DNA of 63,706 nucleotides, taken from positions 1 through 63,706 of the forward strand of contig NZ_FONG01000033.1 in assembly GCF_900112845.1 (NCBI RefSeq), written 5' to 3'. Below, piece after piece: positions 28,398-36,672 of the stretch. Position numbers and translations under genes: made by a program. This stretch comes from Actinacidiphila alni. GTDB lineage: Bacteria > Actinomycetota > Actinomycetes > Streptomycetales > Streptomycetaceae. A model generated the notes under the pieces. That model was given only the letters and a program-made list of their open reading frames with translations, had not been told where the DNA came from and searched no databases. Numbering within the stretch: the first letter of the stretch is position 1; every line of letters starts with the position of its first letter.

Positions 28398-30710
28398 ATG
28401 CCCCGCATCAGCGTCGTCGTCCCTGTCCACCGCGCGCAGGGTTTTCTGCGCGCCTGCCTGGAATCGGTGCTCGGGCAGTCCTTCACCGACCTGGAAGTGA
28501 TCGCCGTCGACGACGCCTCGCCGGACGCGAGCGGCGCGATCATCGACGAATTCGCGGCAGCCGACCCGCGGATCCGGCCGGTCGTGCTGGACCGCACCGG
28601 CGGTACGGGCCCGGCCAGGGACGCGGGCGCGGCGGCGGCCACCGGCGACTTCCTGCTCTTCCTGGACGCCGACGACCTGCTGGTGCCGGGCGCGCTGGCC
28701 GCGGTCGCCGACCGCCTGGACGCCACCGGCGGCCCCGACGTGCTGCTGCTGGACCACGAGCGCTTCACCGTCTGGGAGCACGTCCAGCACAGCGGCGACA
28801 CCGACTTCCTGGCCGGCGCGGGCGACGCCGTCTTCACCGCGGGCGACCGTCCCGAGTGCCTGGGCACCTACCCGGCGGTCTGGAACCGGGTGCTGCGCCG
28901 CGCCTTCTGGCAGGAGCAGGGCTTCCGCTTCGGCGACGCCCCCTACGAGGACACCGCCGTCGCCGTCCGTACGCTGCTGGCCGCGACCGGCATCGCCTGC
29001 CTGGACCGGGTGTGCGTGCGCTGGCGCAAGCGGCGCGGCCTCAGCGTCGGCACCGCCCCCGGCCGTCACCACCTGGCGGTGCTCGACCGCTACGAGGAGC
29101 TGTACGGGCGGATCGCCGCGGGCGACGAGAGCGCCGAGGTGAAGAAGGCGCAGGGCGACGCCCTCTACGACCGGATGGCCGCACAATTCGCGGTCGTCGG
29201 CGACGACAGTTCACCGCTGCCGCAGGATGCCCGCCCCGAATTCGTCCGGCGCGCCGCCAAGCTGCTGGCCCGCTACCGCCCGGACGGCTGGACGGCGCCC
29301 GACAGCTACGAGGGCCGCTGGCTGCGCGCGGCCGGCACCGGCGGCTACGGCCGCTACCGCGCGGCCCGCGGCGGCCAGGCGTGGCGGCGCAAGCTCACCG
29401 GCAAGGTGCGGGCCCGCAGGAACGCCCTGGCCCGGGCGGTCTACCAGCGCTACTACCGGATGCGGCTGCGCAAGCCCGTCGATCCCGGCCTTGTGGTCTA
29501 CGCGGCTTACTGGAACCGGGGCGTGTCCTGCAATCCGGCCGCGATCCACGCCAAGGCGAAGGAGATCGCCCCGCAGTTGCGCGGGGTGTGGGTGGTGAAC
29601 AAGAAGGACCGAGAGAAGCTGCCGCCCGGCACCGACCACGTCGTGGTCAACTCCCGCCGCTACTGGGACGTCATGGCCCGCGCCAAGTACTTGGTGAACA
29701 ACGCCAACTTCAGCGGGAACATCGTCAAGCGCCCCGAGCAGGTCTACCTCCAGACCCACCACGGCACCCCGCTCAAGCACATGGGCATGGACCTGCGCGC
29801 CCGCCCCGCGGTCGGCAAGAGCATGAGCTTCACCCGGCTGCTCGACCACGCCGACCAGTGGGACTACTCGCTCGCCTCCAACCAGCACTCCGCCGAGGTC
29901 TGGGAGCGGGTCTACCCCAGCAACTACCGCACACTGCCCAGCGGTTACCCGCGCAACGACGTCTTCTACCGGGCGGACGCCGAGCAGGTGCGGCGCGCCC
30001 GTGAGAGCCTGGGGCTGGCGCCCGGCACCACCGCGATCCTCTACGCCCCCACCCACCGCGACTACCAGCGCACCTTTGTCGTCCCGCTCGACCTGGAGCG
30101 GCTCAGCCGCGAACTGGGGCCCGGATACACCCTGTTGGTGCGCGCCCATTACTTCTACGGGCAGAATCCCGGTCTTGAGGCGCTGCACGAACAGGGCCTG
30201 ATCGTGGACGTCTCCCGGCACCCGTCGGTGGAGGAACTCAGCCTGGCCTCCGACGCGTTGCTGTGCGACTTCTCCTCGCTGATGTTCGACTACGCCAACC
30301 TCGACCGGCCGATCGTGGTGCACTCCGCGGACTGGGAGGCGTACCGCGCGGCCCGCGGCGTCTACTTCGACCTGCTGTCCGGGCGGCCCGGCGACACCCC
30401 GGGGGTCGTCGCGGCCGACGAGGCGGGGCTGGCCCGCGCCTTCCGCTCCGGCGCCTGGCGCGGCCCCGAGGCGACGGCCCTGCGGGCCGCCTTCCGGGAG
30501 CGCTTCTGCGCCTACGACGACGGGCTCGCCGCCGAGCGGGTCGTACGGCGGGTGCTACTGGGCGAGCCCGGCCTGCTGCCGTACCGCCCCCTCCAGGACC
30601 GCCGCCCCGCCCCGGCTCCGATGCCCGCGGCGCAGAGCGGTGACGGAAACGGTGACGGTGACGGGGACGCCGACCCGGCGGGCGACCGCTCTGCGGTGCC
30701 GGCCGGCTGA
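28398..30710 (+). CDS. Bifunctional GT2 glycosyltransferase / CDP-glycerol glycerophosphotransferase (770 aa)
   Basis: A second two-domain transferase: a GT2 domain (ISVVVPVHRAQGFLRACLE, AVDDASPD, FLDADDLLVPG) and a C-terminal glycerophosphotransferase domain (LQTHHGTPLKHMGMD, ILYAPTHRDYQ, LLVRAHYFY, ALLCDFSSLMFDYA, RPIVVHSADW). The active-site histidines of the HGTPLK and RAH motifs are present. Compared with the neighbouring 1195-residue protein it lacks the central beta-rich block. In-frame ATGs occur at 28383, 28392 and 28398; the last fits the fold start and has AGGA about 6 bases before. The C-terminus is a short Gly/Asp-rich tail. The next gene, on the other strand, encodes a protein of equal length. 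Confidence 0.9.
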   Translation: MPRISVVVPVHRAQGFLRACLESVLGQSFTDLEVIAVDDASPDASGAIIDEFAAADPRIRPVVLDRTGGTGPARDAGAAAATGDFLLFLDADDLLVPGALAAVADRLDATGGPDVLLLDHERFTVWEHVQHSGDTDFLAGAGDAVFTAGDRPECLGTYPAVWNRVLRRAFWQEQGFRFGDAPYEDTAVAVRTLLAATGIACLDRVCVRWRKRRGLSVGTAPGRHHLAVLDRYEELYGRIAAGDESAEVKKAQGDALYDRMAAQFAVVGDDSSPLPQDARPEFVRRAAKLLARYRPDGWTAPDSYEGRWLRAAGTGGYGRYRAARGGQAWRRKLTGKVRARRNALARAVYQRYYRMRLRKPVDPGLVVYAAYWNRGVSCNPAAIHAKAKEIAPQLRGVWVVNKKDREKLPPGTDHVVVNSRRYWDVMARAKYLVNNANFSGNIVKRPEQVYLQTHHGTPLKHMGMDLRARPAVGKSMSFTRLLDHADQWDYSLASNQHSAEVWERVYPSNYRTLPSGYPRNDVFYRADAEQVRRARESLGLAPGTTAILYAPTHRDYQRTFVVPLDLERLSRELGPGYTLLVRAHYFYGQNPGLEALHEQGLIVDVSRHPSVEELSLASDALLCDFSSLMFDYANLDRPIVVHSADWEAYRAARGVYFDLLSGRPGDTPGVVAADEAGLARAFRSGAWRGPEATALRAAFRERFCAYDDGLAAERVVRRVLLGEPGLLPYRPLQDRRPAPAPMPAAQSGDGNGDGDGDADPAGDRSAVPAG

Positions 30711-30756
30711 GGCGCCGCGCGCGGACGCCCTGAGCCGCCGTCCTTCCGGCCTGCGG

Positions 30757-33069
30757 CTACCGCGTCCCCGGCTCCGGGCGCGACGGTTCCAGGGGTGCGG
30801 GGCCGGATGGCTCCTGCGCGCCTGCCGCTTCCGCGGCGTCGGGGTCCAGGGCGCGGGCTCGCGCCGGGTCCGGGGCCGGGCGGCGGTCCTCCAGCGGGAT
30901 CACCGCGGGCAGCCCGCCCTCCTCCCGCAGGAAGACCCGGCGCACCACGCGCTCGGCCGCGAAACCGTCGTCGTAGGCGCAGAAGCGGCGCCGGAAGGCG
31001 GCCCGCAGTTCGGCCGAACGCGGGCCGCGCCAGGCCCCGGTGGCGAGGATGTCGGTCAACTCGTCCTGCCCGCGCGCCAACAGGCCCGGCGGGTGCGCGG
31101 TGATGTCGAAGTAGGCGCCCCGGGTGGCCCGGTAGGTCTCCCAGTCGGAGACGTGCAGCACGATCGGCCGGTCCAGGCCCGCGTAGTCGAACATCAGCGA
31201 CGAGTAGTCCGTGATCAGGCCGTCCGAGGCCAGGCACAGCTCCTCCGCCGACGGGTGCGCGGACACGTCGAGGACCCGCGGGTGCCCGTCCGTACGGTCC
31301 CGGCCGCCGCCCGCCGGGTAGAAGTGGTGGGTGCGGCGCAGCAGCACCACGTCGGGGCCGAGCGCCTCGGCCATCCGGCCCAGGTCGAGCGCGGGCCGGT
31401 AACCGCGCTGGTAGTCGCGGTGCGTCGGCGCGTACAGGAACGCGGTGCTGTCCCGGGGGATGCCCAGCTCGGCGCGGATCCGCAGCACGTCCCGCGCGCC
31501 CGCGCGGTGGCAGAGGTCGGTGCGCGGCTGGCCGTACTCCAGGGTGGTGAAACCGGACGGGTAGGCCCGCTCCCACACCAGGGTGGAGTGCCGGCTCGCG
31601 GACAGGCTGTAGTCCCAGCGGTCGACATGGCGCAGCATCCGCTCGAAGTCGGTGCCGCCGGCCGCCGCCGGATGGTCCAGCAGATCGATGCCCATGTGCT
31701 TGAGCGGGGTGCCGTGATGGGTCTGCACATTGATCTGGCCGGGCCGCTTGGCGTATCTGCGGTGGAAGTTGACATTGCTCACCAGGTACGAGGCGCGGGC
31801 CAGCGCCGTCCAGTACGCGGCCGAGCCCGGCTCAAGACGGCGCACGCCCGGCGGCAGGGTGTGCGCGTGCTCGGCGGTGGTCACCCACGCGGTGCGCATG
31901 TGCGGTGCCAGTTCCCGCAGCCGCTCCTCGACGGCGGCCGGATTGCAGGAGTAGCCGCGGTCCCAGTACGCGGCGAAGACCGCCAGGTCCGGGTCGAGCG
32001 GCCGGCGCCGCTGCAGCCGGTAGTGCGCGTGCAGCGCGGCCGTGCGCAGCCTGCCGTACCAGGACTTCGCGCGCCGGGTGATCCGCAGCCGCAGCCGGTG
32101 CGCGCCGCCGAGCGTCTGGAAGGTGCGGCGCGCGCCGGTGGCCACCAGCAGATACCGCACCCCGGCGCGCCCGGTGGGCGCGGCCCGCAGACCGGGCGGG
32201 CGCAGCCGCCGGTACTGCGCGCGGCAGCGCCGGAAGTACTCCGCGCGCGACGAACGCGGCAGCCGGTCGGGGAAGTTGAAGACGGTGGTGAGGTGATCCA
32301 GTATCCGGCGGAAGAGCACGGGCCGCCAACGTTCCAGCTCCGGATGGCTGTCGAGGAAGGCGAACAGCAGGTCGTACTGCTTGAAGATGTCGAAGTGCCG
32401 CCTGCTGGTGGTGTGCAGGATGCCGCTCCTGCGGCGCTGCCGGTAGTGCACGCAGACCCGGTCGAGCAGCGCGATCGTCCCGGCCGCCATCAGCACCGGA
32501 TACGTCCACGGCGTGTCCTCGTAGTAACCGGACGGGAAGGCCAGGTCGTTCTTCTCGACGAAGTCGCGGCGGTACGCCTTGTTCCAGGCCACCATGATCA
32601 GCCGCAGCAGTTCCGGCCGGTCGTCCAGCGTGCCGACCTCGGGCCCGGGCCTGCTGAGGATCGCCGCGAACTGATTGCGGTGCGCCTCGCCGTTCCAGTA
32701 CGTGCGCGCGTAGTCGAAGACCAGCACGTCCGGTTCCCCGGTGCGCGCGAGGCGGTCGGCGATCGCCTGGAGCGCACCGGGCACGAAGGTGTCGTCGCTG
32801 TCCAGGAAGAGCAGATAGTCGCCGGTCGCCCGGGCGAGACCCGCGTTGCGGGCCCGGCCCAGGCCGACGTTCTCCGGCAGGTGCAGCACGCGCGCGCGGG
32901 CGTCCCCGGCCGTCACCGAATCGGCGATCGCGCCGCTGCCGTCCGGGGAGCAGTCGTCCACGACGATCAGTTCGAAATCGGTGAACGACTGGTCGAGCAC
33001 GGATCTCAGACAGGCGTGGAGATAGGCCTGCACCTTGAAGACGGGGACGATGACGCTGAAGCGGGGCAC
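30757..33069 (-). CDS. Bifunctional GT2 glycosyltransferase / CDP-glycerol glycerophosphotransferase (770 aa, second copy)
   Basis: This protein is a close relative of the convergent 770-residue transferase: FSVIVPVFKVQAYLHACL, VVDDCSPDGSG and FLDSDDTFVPG in the GT2 domain, then VQTHHGTPLKHMGIDLLD, FLYAPTHRDYQRG, GLITDYSSLMFDYAGLDRP and VLHVSDWETYRATRG in the transferase domain. The two genes face each other with only 46 bases between their stops, which points to duplication with inversion. The GTG at 33069 begins the GT2 fold, and TGGATG lies just upstream; the frame stays open for 180 codons before it but without fold signals. The C-terminal tail is Pro/Ala-rich. It probably shares substrates with its neighbour but may differ in the acceptor. 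Confidence 0.9.
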   Translation of the reverse strand: MPRFSVIVPVFKVQAYLHACLRSVLDQSFTDFELIVVDDCSPDGSGAIADSVTAGDARARVLHLPENVGLGRARNAGLARATGDYLLFLDSDDTFVPGALQAIADRLARTGEPDVLVFDYARTYWNGEAHRNQFAAILSRPGPEVGTLDDRPELLRLIMVAWNKAYRRDFVEKNDLAFPSGYYEDTPWTYPVLMAAGTIALLDRVCVHYRQRRRSGILHTTSRRHFDIFKQYDLLFAFLDSHPELERWRPVLFRRILDHLTTVFNFPDRLPRSSRAEYFRRCRAQYRRLRPPGLRAAPTGRAGVRYLLVATGARRTFQTLGGAHRLRLRITRRAKSWYGRLRTAALHAHYRLQRRRPLDPDLAVFAAYWDRGYSCNPAAVEERLRELAPHMRTAWVTTAEHAHTLPPGVRRLEPGSAAYWTALARASYLVSNVNFHRRYAKRPGQINVQTHHGTPLKHMGIDLLDHPAAAGGTDFERMLRHVDRWDYSLSASRHSTLVWERAYPSGFTTLEYGQPRTDLCHRAGARDVLRIRAELGIPRDSTAFLYAPTHRDYQRGYRPALDLGRMAEALGPDVVLLRRTHHFYPAGGGRDRTDGHPRVLDVSAHPSAEELCLASDGLITDYSSLMFDYAGLDRPIVLHVSDWETYRATRGAYFDITAHPPGLLARGQDELTDILATGAWRGPRSAELRAAFRRRFCAYDDGFAAERVVRRVFLREEGGLPAVIPLEDRRPAPDPARARALDPDAAEAAGAQEPSGPAPLEPSRPEPGTR

Positions 33070-33170
33070 AGCACATCCAGGTTCGACACGGGGGCGGGGA
33101 CGCACGGGCGCCCATGGCTTTCGCGTGGAGTGCCCGTTATATCCAGGGAACGCCCTGTGTGCCCCGCTGG

Positions 33171-34196
33171 TTACGCTCCCGTGCGCCGCGTGTCGCGGAT
33201 TCGCACGACGGCCTTGGTGATGAAGGGCGGCAGCACGTTGACGGCGAAGCGGCGCAGCGGCGACCTGCGCGGCTTCGGGGCCGTCGAGGCTTTCGGGGCG
33301 CGTACGGCCGGGTCCGGCGCGGGCCGCGGCGCCGCGACCGGCTCCGGTTCGGGCTCCGGCGCGGGCTCGGGCGCGGGCTTGGGGTGCCGCGACACCGGCT
33401 GCGCGGGCGCGACCACGCCGCCGTTCCTGCCCTTGATCCGCAGCAGCGGGGCCCCCGCCACCTCCTGCACCTCGTGCCACAGGTCGTCGCGGCCCGCGAC
33501 ATGGGCGAGCAGCTCCTCGCGCAGCGGCGCCGGATCCCCCCACGTGGCGTACATCTTGTGCTCGGTCAGGCAGATCACGTGCAGCCCGCCGGGGACGACG
33601 GCCCCCCAAGCGGCGGCCGCCACGCCGGGACAGTGCGCCGAGCGGTAGTCGTCCAGCGCCACCACACCGTGCGGGTGCAGCAGGCCGCGGGAGGTCTCGA
33701 TGTCGCCGCGCACGTGCTCGTACAGGTGCGAGGCGTCGATGTGCGCGAACCGTACGGACGACGCCGCCACCCGGTCGCGGACGGTGGACGACAGGCCTTG
33801 GATCACCTCGGGCAGCTCGTCGTGGAAGGACAGGTAATTGGCCTCGAACGAGTGACGGGTCAGGGTCGCGTAGGACCGCTCCATCTCCGCGGAGTTGGCG
33901 GTGTCCCCGGCCGGGGCGTCGAAGAGGTCGCAGACGGTGAAGGCGTCGCCCTCGCGCAGGTAACTCCCCATGAAGATGGCGCTCTTGCCCTGGTACGCGC
34001 CGACCTCCAGCAGGTCACCGGGCTCCTCGCGGTCCAGCTGGCGGGCCAGGAACCAGTCGAAGAGCATCTGGTCGTCGGGGAAGAACCAGCCCTTGACCTC
34101 GGAGAGTTCGGTCGGCGTGGGCAGCGGCGCGCTGTGCGGGGAGACGGCGGAGGCGGTGGCACCGGCGGGCCGGCCGGCGGTGGGGGCGGTGGTCAT
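33171..34196 (-). CDS. Class I SAM-dependent methyltransferase (Methyltransf_24 type)
   Basis: This 341-residue protein contains a Rossmann-type methyltransferase at about 35-240: motif I DLLEVGAYQGKSAIFM, the acidic strand FTVCDLFDAP, then VRFAHIDASHLYEHVRGDIE and VVALDDYRSAHCPGVAAA, as in small-molecule and sugar O-methyltransferases of the CmcI type. Residues of about 260-310 are a Pro/Glu repeat (PKPAPEPAPEPEPEP), followed by a basic segment (RRSPLRRFAVNVLPPFITKAVV) that could be an amphipathic membrane anchor. It lies beside the polymer-building transferases, so methylation of a surface glycan is a reasonable guess. Substrate not known. Confidence 0.82.
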   Translation of the reverse strand: MTTAPTAGRPAGATASAVSPHSAPLPTPTELSEVKGWFFPDDQMLFDWFLARQLDREEPGDLLEVGAYQGKSAIFMGSYLREGDAFTVCDLFDAPAGDTANSAEMERSYATLTRHSFEANYLSFHDELPEVIQGLSSTVRDRVAASSVRFAHIDASHLYEHVRGDIETSRGLLHPHGVVALDDYRSAHCPGVAAAAWGAVVPGGLHVICLTEHKMYATWGDPAPLREELLAHVAGRDDLWHEVQEVAGAPLLRIKGRNGGVVAPAQPVSRHPKPAPEPAPEPEPEPVAAPRPAPDPAVRAPKASTAPKPRRSPLRRFAVNVLPPFITKAVVRIRDTRRTGA

Positions 34197-34212
34197 GGGG
34201 AGGGGTCCGTTC

Positions 34213-34268
34213 GGTGCGGCTGTGGGGGGCGTCAGTGTAGAGCGCCCGACACCCCCCGTAGCCGCACC
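34213..34268 (-). terminator. Long hairpin after the sugar-importer genes
   Basis: GGTGCGGC (34213-34220) pairs with GCCGCACC (34261-34268), and inside it a G6 run pairs with a C6 run (34224-34229 with 34252-34257) and GTC with GAC. It lies between the last importer gene and the methyltransferase, both on the minus strand, so it probably ends the importer transcript. A tandem GACCGCTACTT repeat at about 34328-34349 spans the permease stop. Confidence 0.7.
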
Positions 34269-34342
34269 GGAACTCCCGGTGACCCTCCTGTGGTCCCGCC
34301 GTTCGACCGCCGCGTGACCGCCGGCCGACCGCTACTTGACCG

Positions 34343-35278
34343 CTACTTGACCGCGCCCGCCATCACACCGGACACGAACTGCCGCTGGAAGGCGAAGAAG
34401 ACCACCAGGGGCACGATCATCGACACGAACGCGCCGGGCGCGAGGATGTCGATGTTGTTGCCGAACTGCCGTACCTGCTGCTGGAGCGCGACGGTGATCG
34501 GCTGCGAGTCGCTGTTGGCGAAGATCAGCGCGACCAGCATGTCGTTCCACACCCACAGGAACTGGAAGATGCCCAGCGACGCGATGGCCGGGCCGCCCAG
34601 CGGCATGATCACCCGTACGAACAGCCGCAGTTCGCCCGCGCCGTCCAGCCGCGCGGCCTCCAGCAGCTCACGCGGGATCTCCGCGAAGAAATTGCGCAGC
34701 AGGAAGATCGCGAACGGCAGCCCGAAGGCGGTGTGGAAGAGCACCACCCCGGAGATGTCGCCGAAGATCCCGATGTCGCCGAAGAGCCGCGCCACCGGCA
34801 CCAGCGCCACCTGGACCGGCACCACCAGCATCGCCACCACGCCGATGAACCACCAGTCGCGGCCCGGGAACTCCATCCACGCGAAGGCGTAACCCGCCAG
34901 CGAGCCGATCACCACGACCAGCAGCGTCGCGGGCACGGTGATCAGCGCGGTGTTCCACAGCGAGTCGGTGATCGCGTGATTGTCCAGCAGGGTGCGGTAG
35001 TTGGTGAAGGTGAGCTGGGTCGGCGAACTGAAGACCTTCCACCAGCCGCTGGCCGAGATGTCGGTCGGCGAGCGCAGCGAGGACAGCAGCAGGCCCACCG
35101 TCGGCATCAGCCAGAACAGCGCCACCACCAGCAGGAAGACCCGCACCAGCCCACCGCCGGCGCGTGCCGCGATCCGCGAGCCGAGGCTCGCCTTCGGCGG
35201 TGTGTTCAGCGGCGGGGCGTCGGCCACCGGCCCACTCGCCGCGGGGCCGCCCGTCACGGCGGTCGAATCCGCGCTCAT
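34343..35278 (-). CDS. Carbohydrate ABC transporter permease, MalG type
   Basis: This 311-residue inner-membrane permease is the second permease (MalG-like) of a CUT1 sugar importer. It has six predicted TM segments; the first is FLLVVALFWLMPTVGLLLSS. The cytoplasmic coupling loop EAARLDGAGELRLFVRVIMPLGGPA is the EAA motif that docks on the ATPase. Its start overlaps the stop of the first permease by four bases, so the two are translationally coupled. No ATPase gene is nearby; Streptomyces CUT1 importers usually share the MsiK ATPase encoded elsewhere, and that is the likely partner here. Confidence 0.93.
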   Translation of the reverse strand: MSADSTAVTGGPAASGPVADAPPLNTPPKASLGSRIAARAGGGLVRVFLLVVALFWLMPTVGLLLSSLRSPTDISASGWWKVFSSPTQLTFTNYRTLLDNHAITDSLWNTALITVPATLLVVVIGSLAGYAFAWMEFPGRDWWFIGVVAMLVVPVQVALVPVARLFGDIGIFGDISGVVLFHTAFGLPFAIFLLRNFFAEIPRELLEAARLDGAGELRLFVRVIMPLGGPAIASLGIFQFLWVWNDMLVALIFANSDSQPITVALQQQVRQFGNNIDILAPGAFVSMIVPLVVFFAFQRQFVSGVMAGAVK

Positions 35279-36666
35279 CGCCGTCCCTCCCTGCGCAGCC
35301 GACGGATGTTGAAGACCATGACCGGCAGGACCAGCAGCAGCAGGATCACACCGATCGCGCTGCCGACACCCTGGTTGTCACCGCCGCCGAAGGACGACAG
35401 ATAGAGCTGGAGGGCGAGCACATTGGCGTCGGACTGGGTGTTGCCCGGCGCGATGATGTACACGAGGTCGAAGATCTTCAGCACATTGATCATCAGGGTG
35501 ACGGTCACCACGACCAGCACCGGGGCCAGCAGCGGCACCGTGATGCCGCGGAAGACCTGCCACTCGTTGGCGCCGTCCACCCGCGCCTGCTCCAGCAGTT
35601 CGCGCGGCACCCCGGCCAGGCCGGCCGCGATCAGCACCATCGCGAAGCCCGCCCACATCCAGATGTAGCTGCCGATGATCGACGGCGTGATCAGATTCGG
35701 GCCGAGCCAGTTGATGCCGTTGTACTTGCCGGAGAAGTTCGAGGCGGGCAGCCGCAGTTGGGCGCCGGCGGCGGAGCCGGGCAGCTTGTAGGTGCCGTCC
35801 TTGCCGGTCTTGGCCGACGCCACCACCTTGCCGTCCTTGACCGCCTGCACCTTCACCCCGGACAGCGCCTTCTCGCCCGGGTCGATCACCCCGGGCTTGC
35901 CGGTGCCGCCGGGCCGGAAGTCCACCCATACGGTGCCGGTCACCGCGTCCGGCTGCGGCGGCGCCGGCTTGGCGTCCACCGCGTTCGACGGCAGCTTGTT
36001 CTGCGGGATGCCGATCAGCGGCAGGTCGGCCGGACTGCCTTGGGACGCACGGGACTTGGTGGTGAAGGAGCCGCCGCCGGACGGCGCGAGATCGCCGTTC
36101 GGCCGGGGCCTGGCGCCCGGATAGGCCGCGTTGTCGGTGAAGGTGTCGTGCACCGCCACCACCACCGCGTTGGCCACCCCGCGCGAGGGGTCCTGCTCGT
36201 ACACCAGCCGGAAGATGATGCCGGCGGCCAGCATCGAGATGGCCATCGGCATGAAGATGACCAGCTTGAACGCGGTGCTCCAGCGCACCCGTTCGGTGAG
36301 CACCGCGAAGACCAGGCCGAGGGCGGTCGCCACGGTCGGCGCCACCACCACCCAGATCGCGTTGTTGCGGACCGCGGTGAGGATGCCGTGGTCGGTGAAG
36401 ACCGTGCCGAAGTTCTTCAGGCCGACGAAACCACTGCCGTCGGCGTCGTAGAGGCTGCGCTGGACCGTGTACCCGATCGGATACACCACCAGCGCGCCCA
36501 GCAGGATCAGGGCGGGCAGCAGGAAGCACGCGGCCACCCAGGGACGGGTGCCCAGCAGACTTCTGCGGCGCCCCGGTCCCTTCGCGGGCGGACCGGACAG
36601 TGGCGGCGCCGCGTCCGCGACGCCGCCACCTCCCGCCCCCGCGGCGGAGTCGACCACCGGGGGCAT
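35275..36666 (-). CDS. Carbohydrate ABC transporter permease, MalF type, with outer beta-domain insert
   Basis: This 463-residue permease is the first (MalF-like) permease of the importer. TM1 is WVAACFLLPALILLGALVVY. The EAA loop is LEQARVDGANEWQVFRGITVP, and the C-terminal TM segments are normal. Between about residues 179 and 322 there is an insert of roughly 140 residues facing outside, made of a Gly/Pro/Ser-rich stretch followed by a domain with GTVWVDFRPGGTGKPG, DPGEKALSGVKVQAV and TGKDGTYKLPG. That pattern is like the SdrD B-type or CNA-B-like beta-sandwich of surface proteins. Its position matches the large periplasmic loop of MalF, which contacts the binding protein. The gene starts six bases after the binding-protein stop and overlaps the next permease by four. 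Confidence 0.9.
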   Translation of the reverse strand: MPPVVDSAAGAGGGGVADAAPPLSGPPAKGPGRRRSLLGTRPWVAACFLLPALILLGALVVYPIGYTVQRSLYDADGSGFVGLKNFGTVFTDHGILTAVRNNAIWVVVAPTVATALGLVFAVLTERVRWSTAFKLVIFMPMAISMLAAGIIFRLVYEQDPSRGVANAVVVAVHDTFTDNAAYPGARPRPNGDLAPSGGGSFTTKSRASQGSPADLPLIGIPQNKLPSNAVDAKPAPPQPDAVTGTVWVDFRPGGTGKPGVIDPGEKALSGVKVQAVKDGKVVASAKTGKDGTYKLPGSAAGAQLRLPASNFSGKYNGINWLGPNLITPSIIGSYIWMWAGFAMVLIAAGLAGVPRELLEQARVDGANEWQVFRGITVPLLAPVLVVVTVTLMINVLKIFDLVYIIAPGNTQSDANVLALQLYLSSFGGGDNQGVGSAIGVILLLLVLPVMVFNIRRLRREGRR

Positions 36667-36672
36667 CCGGCC

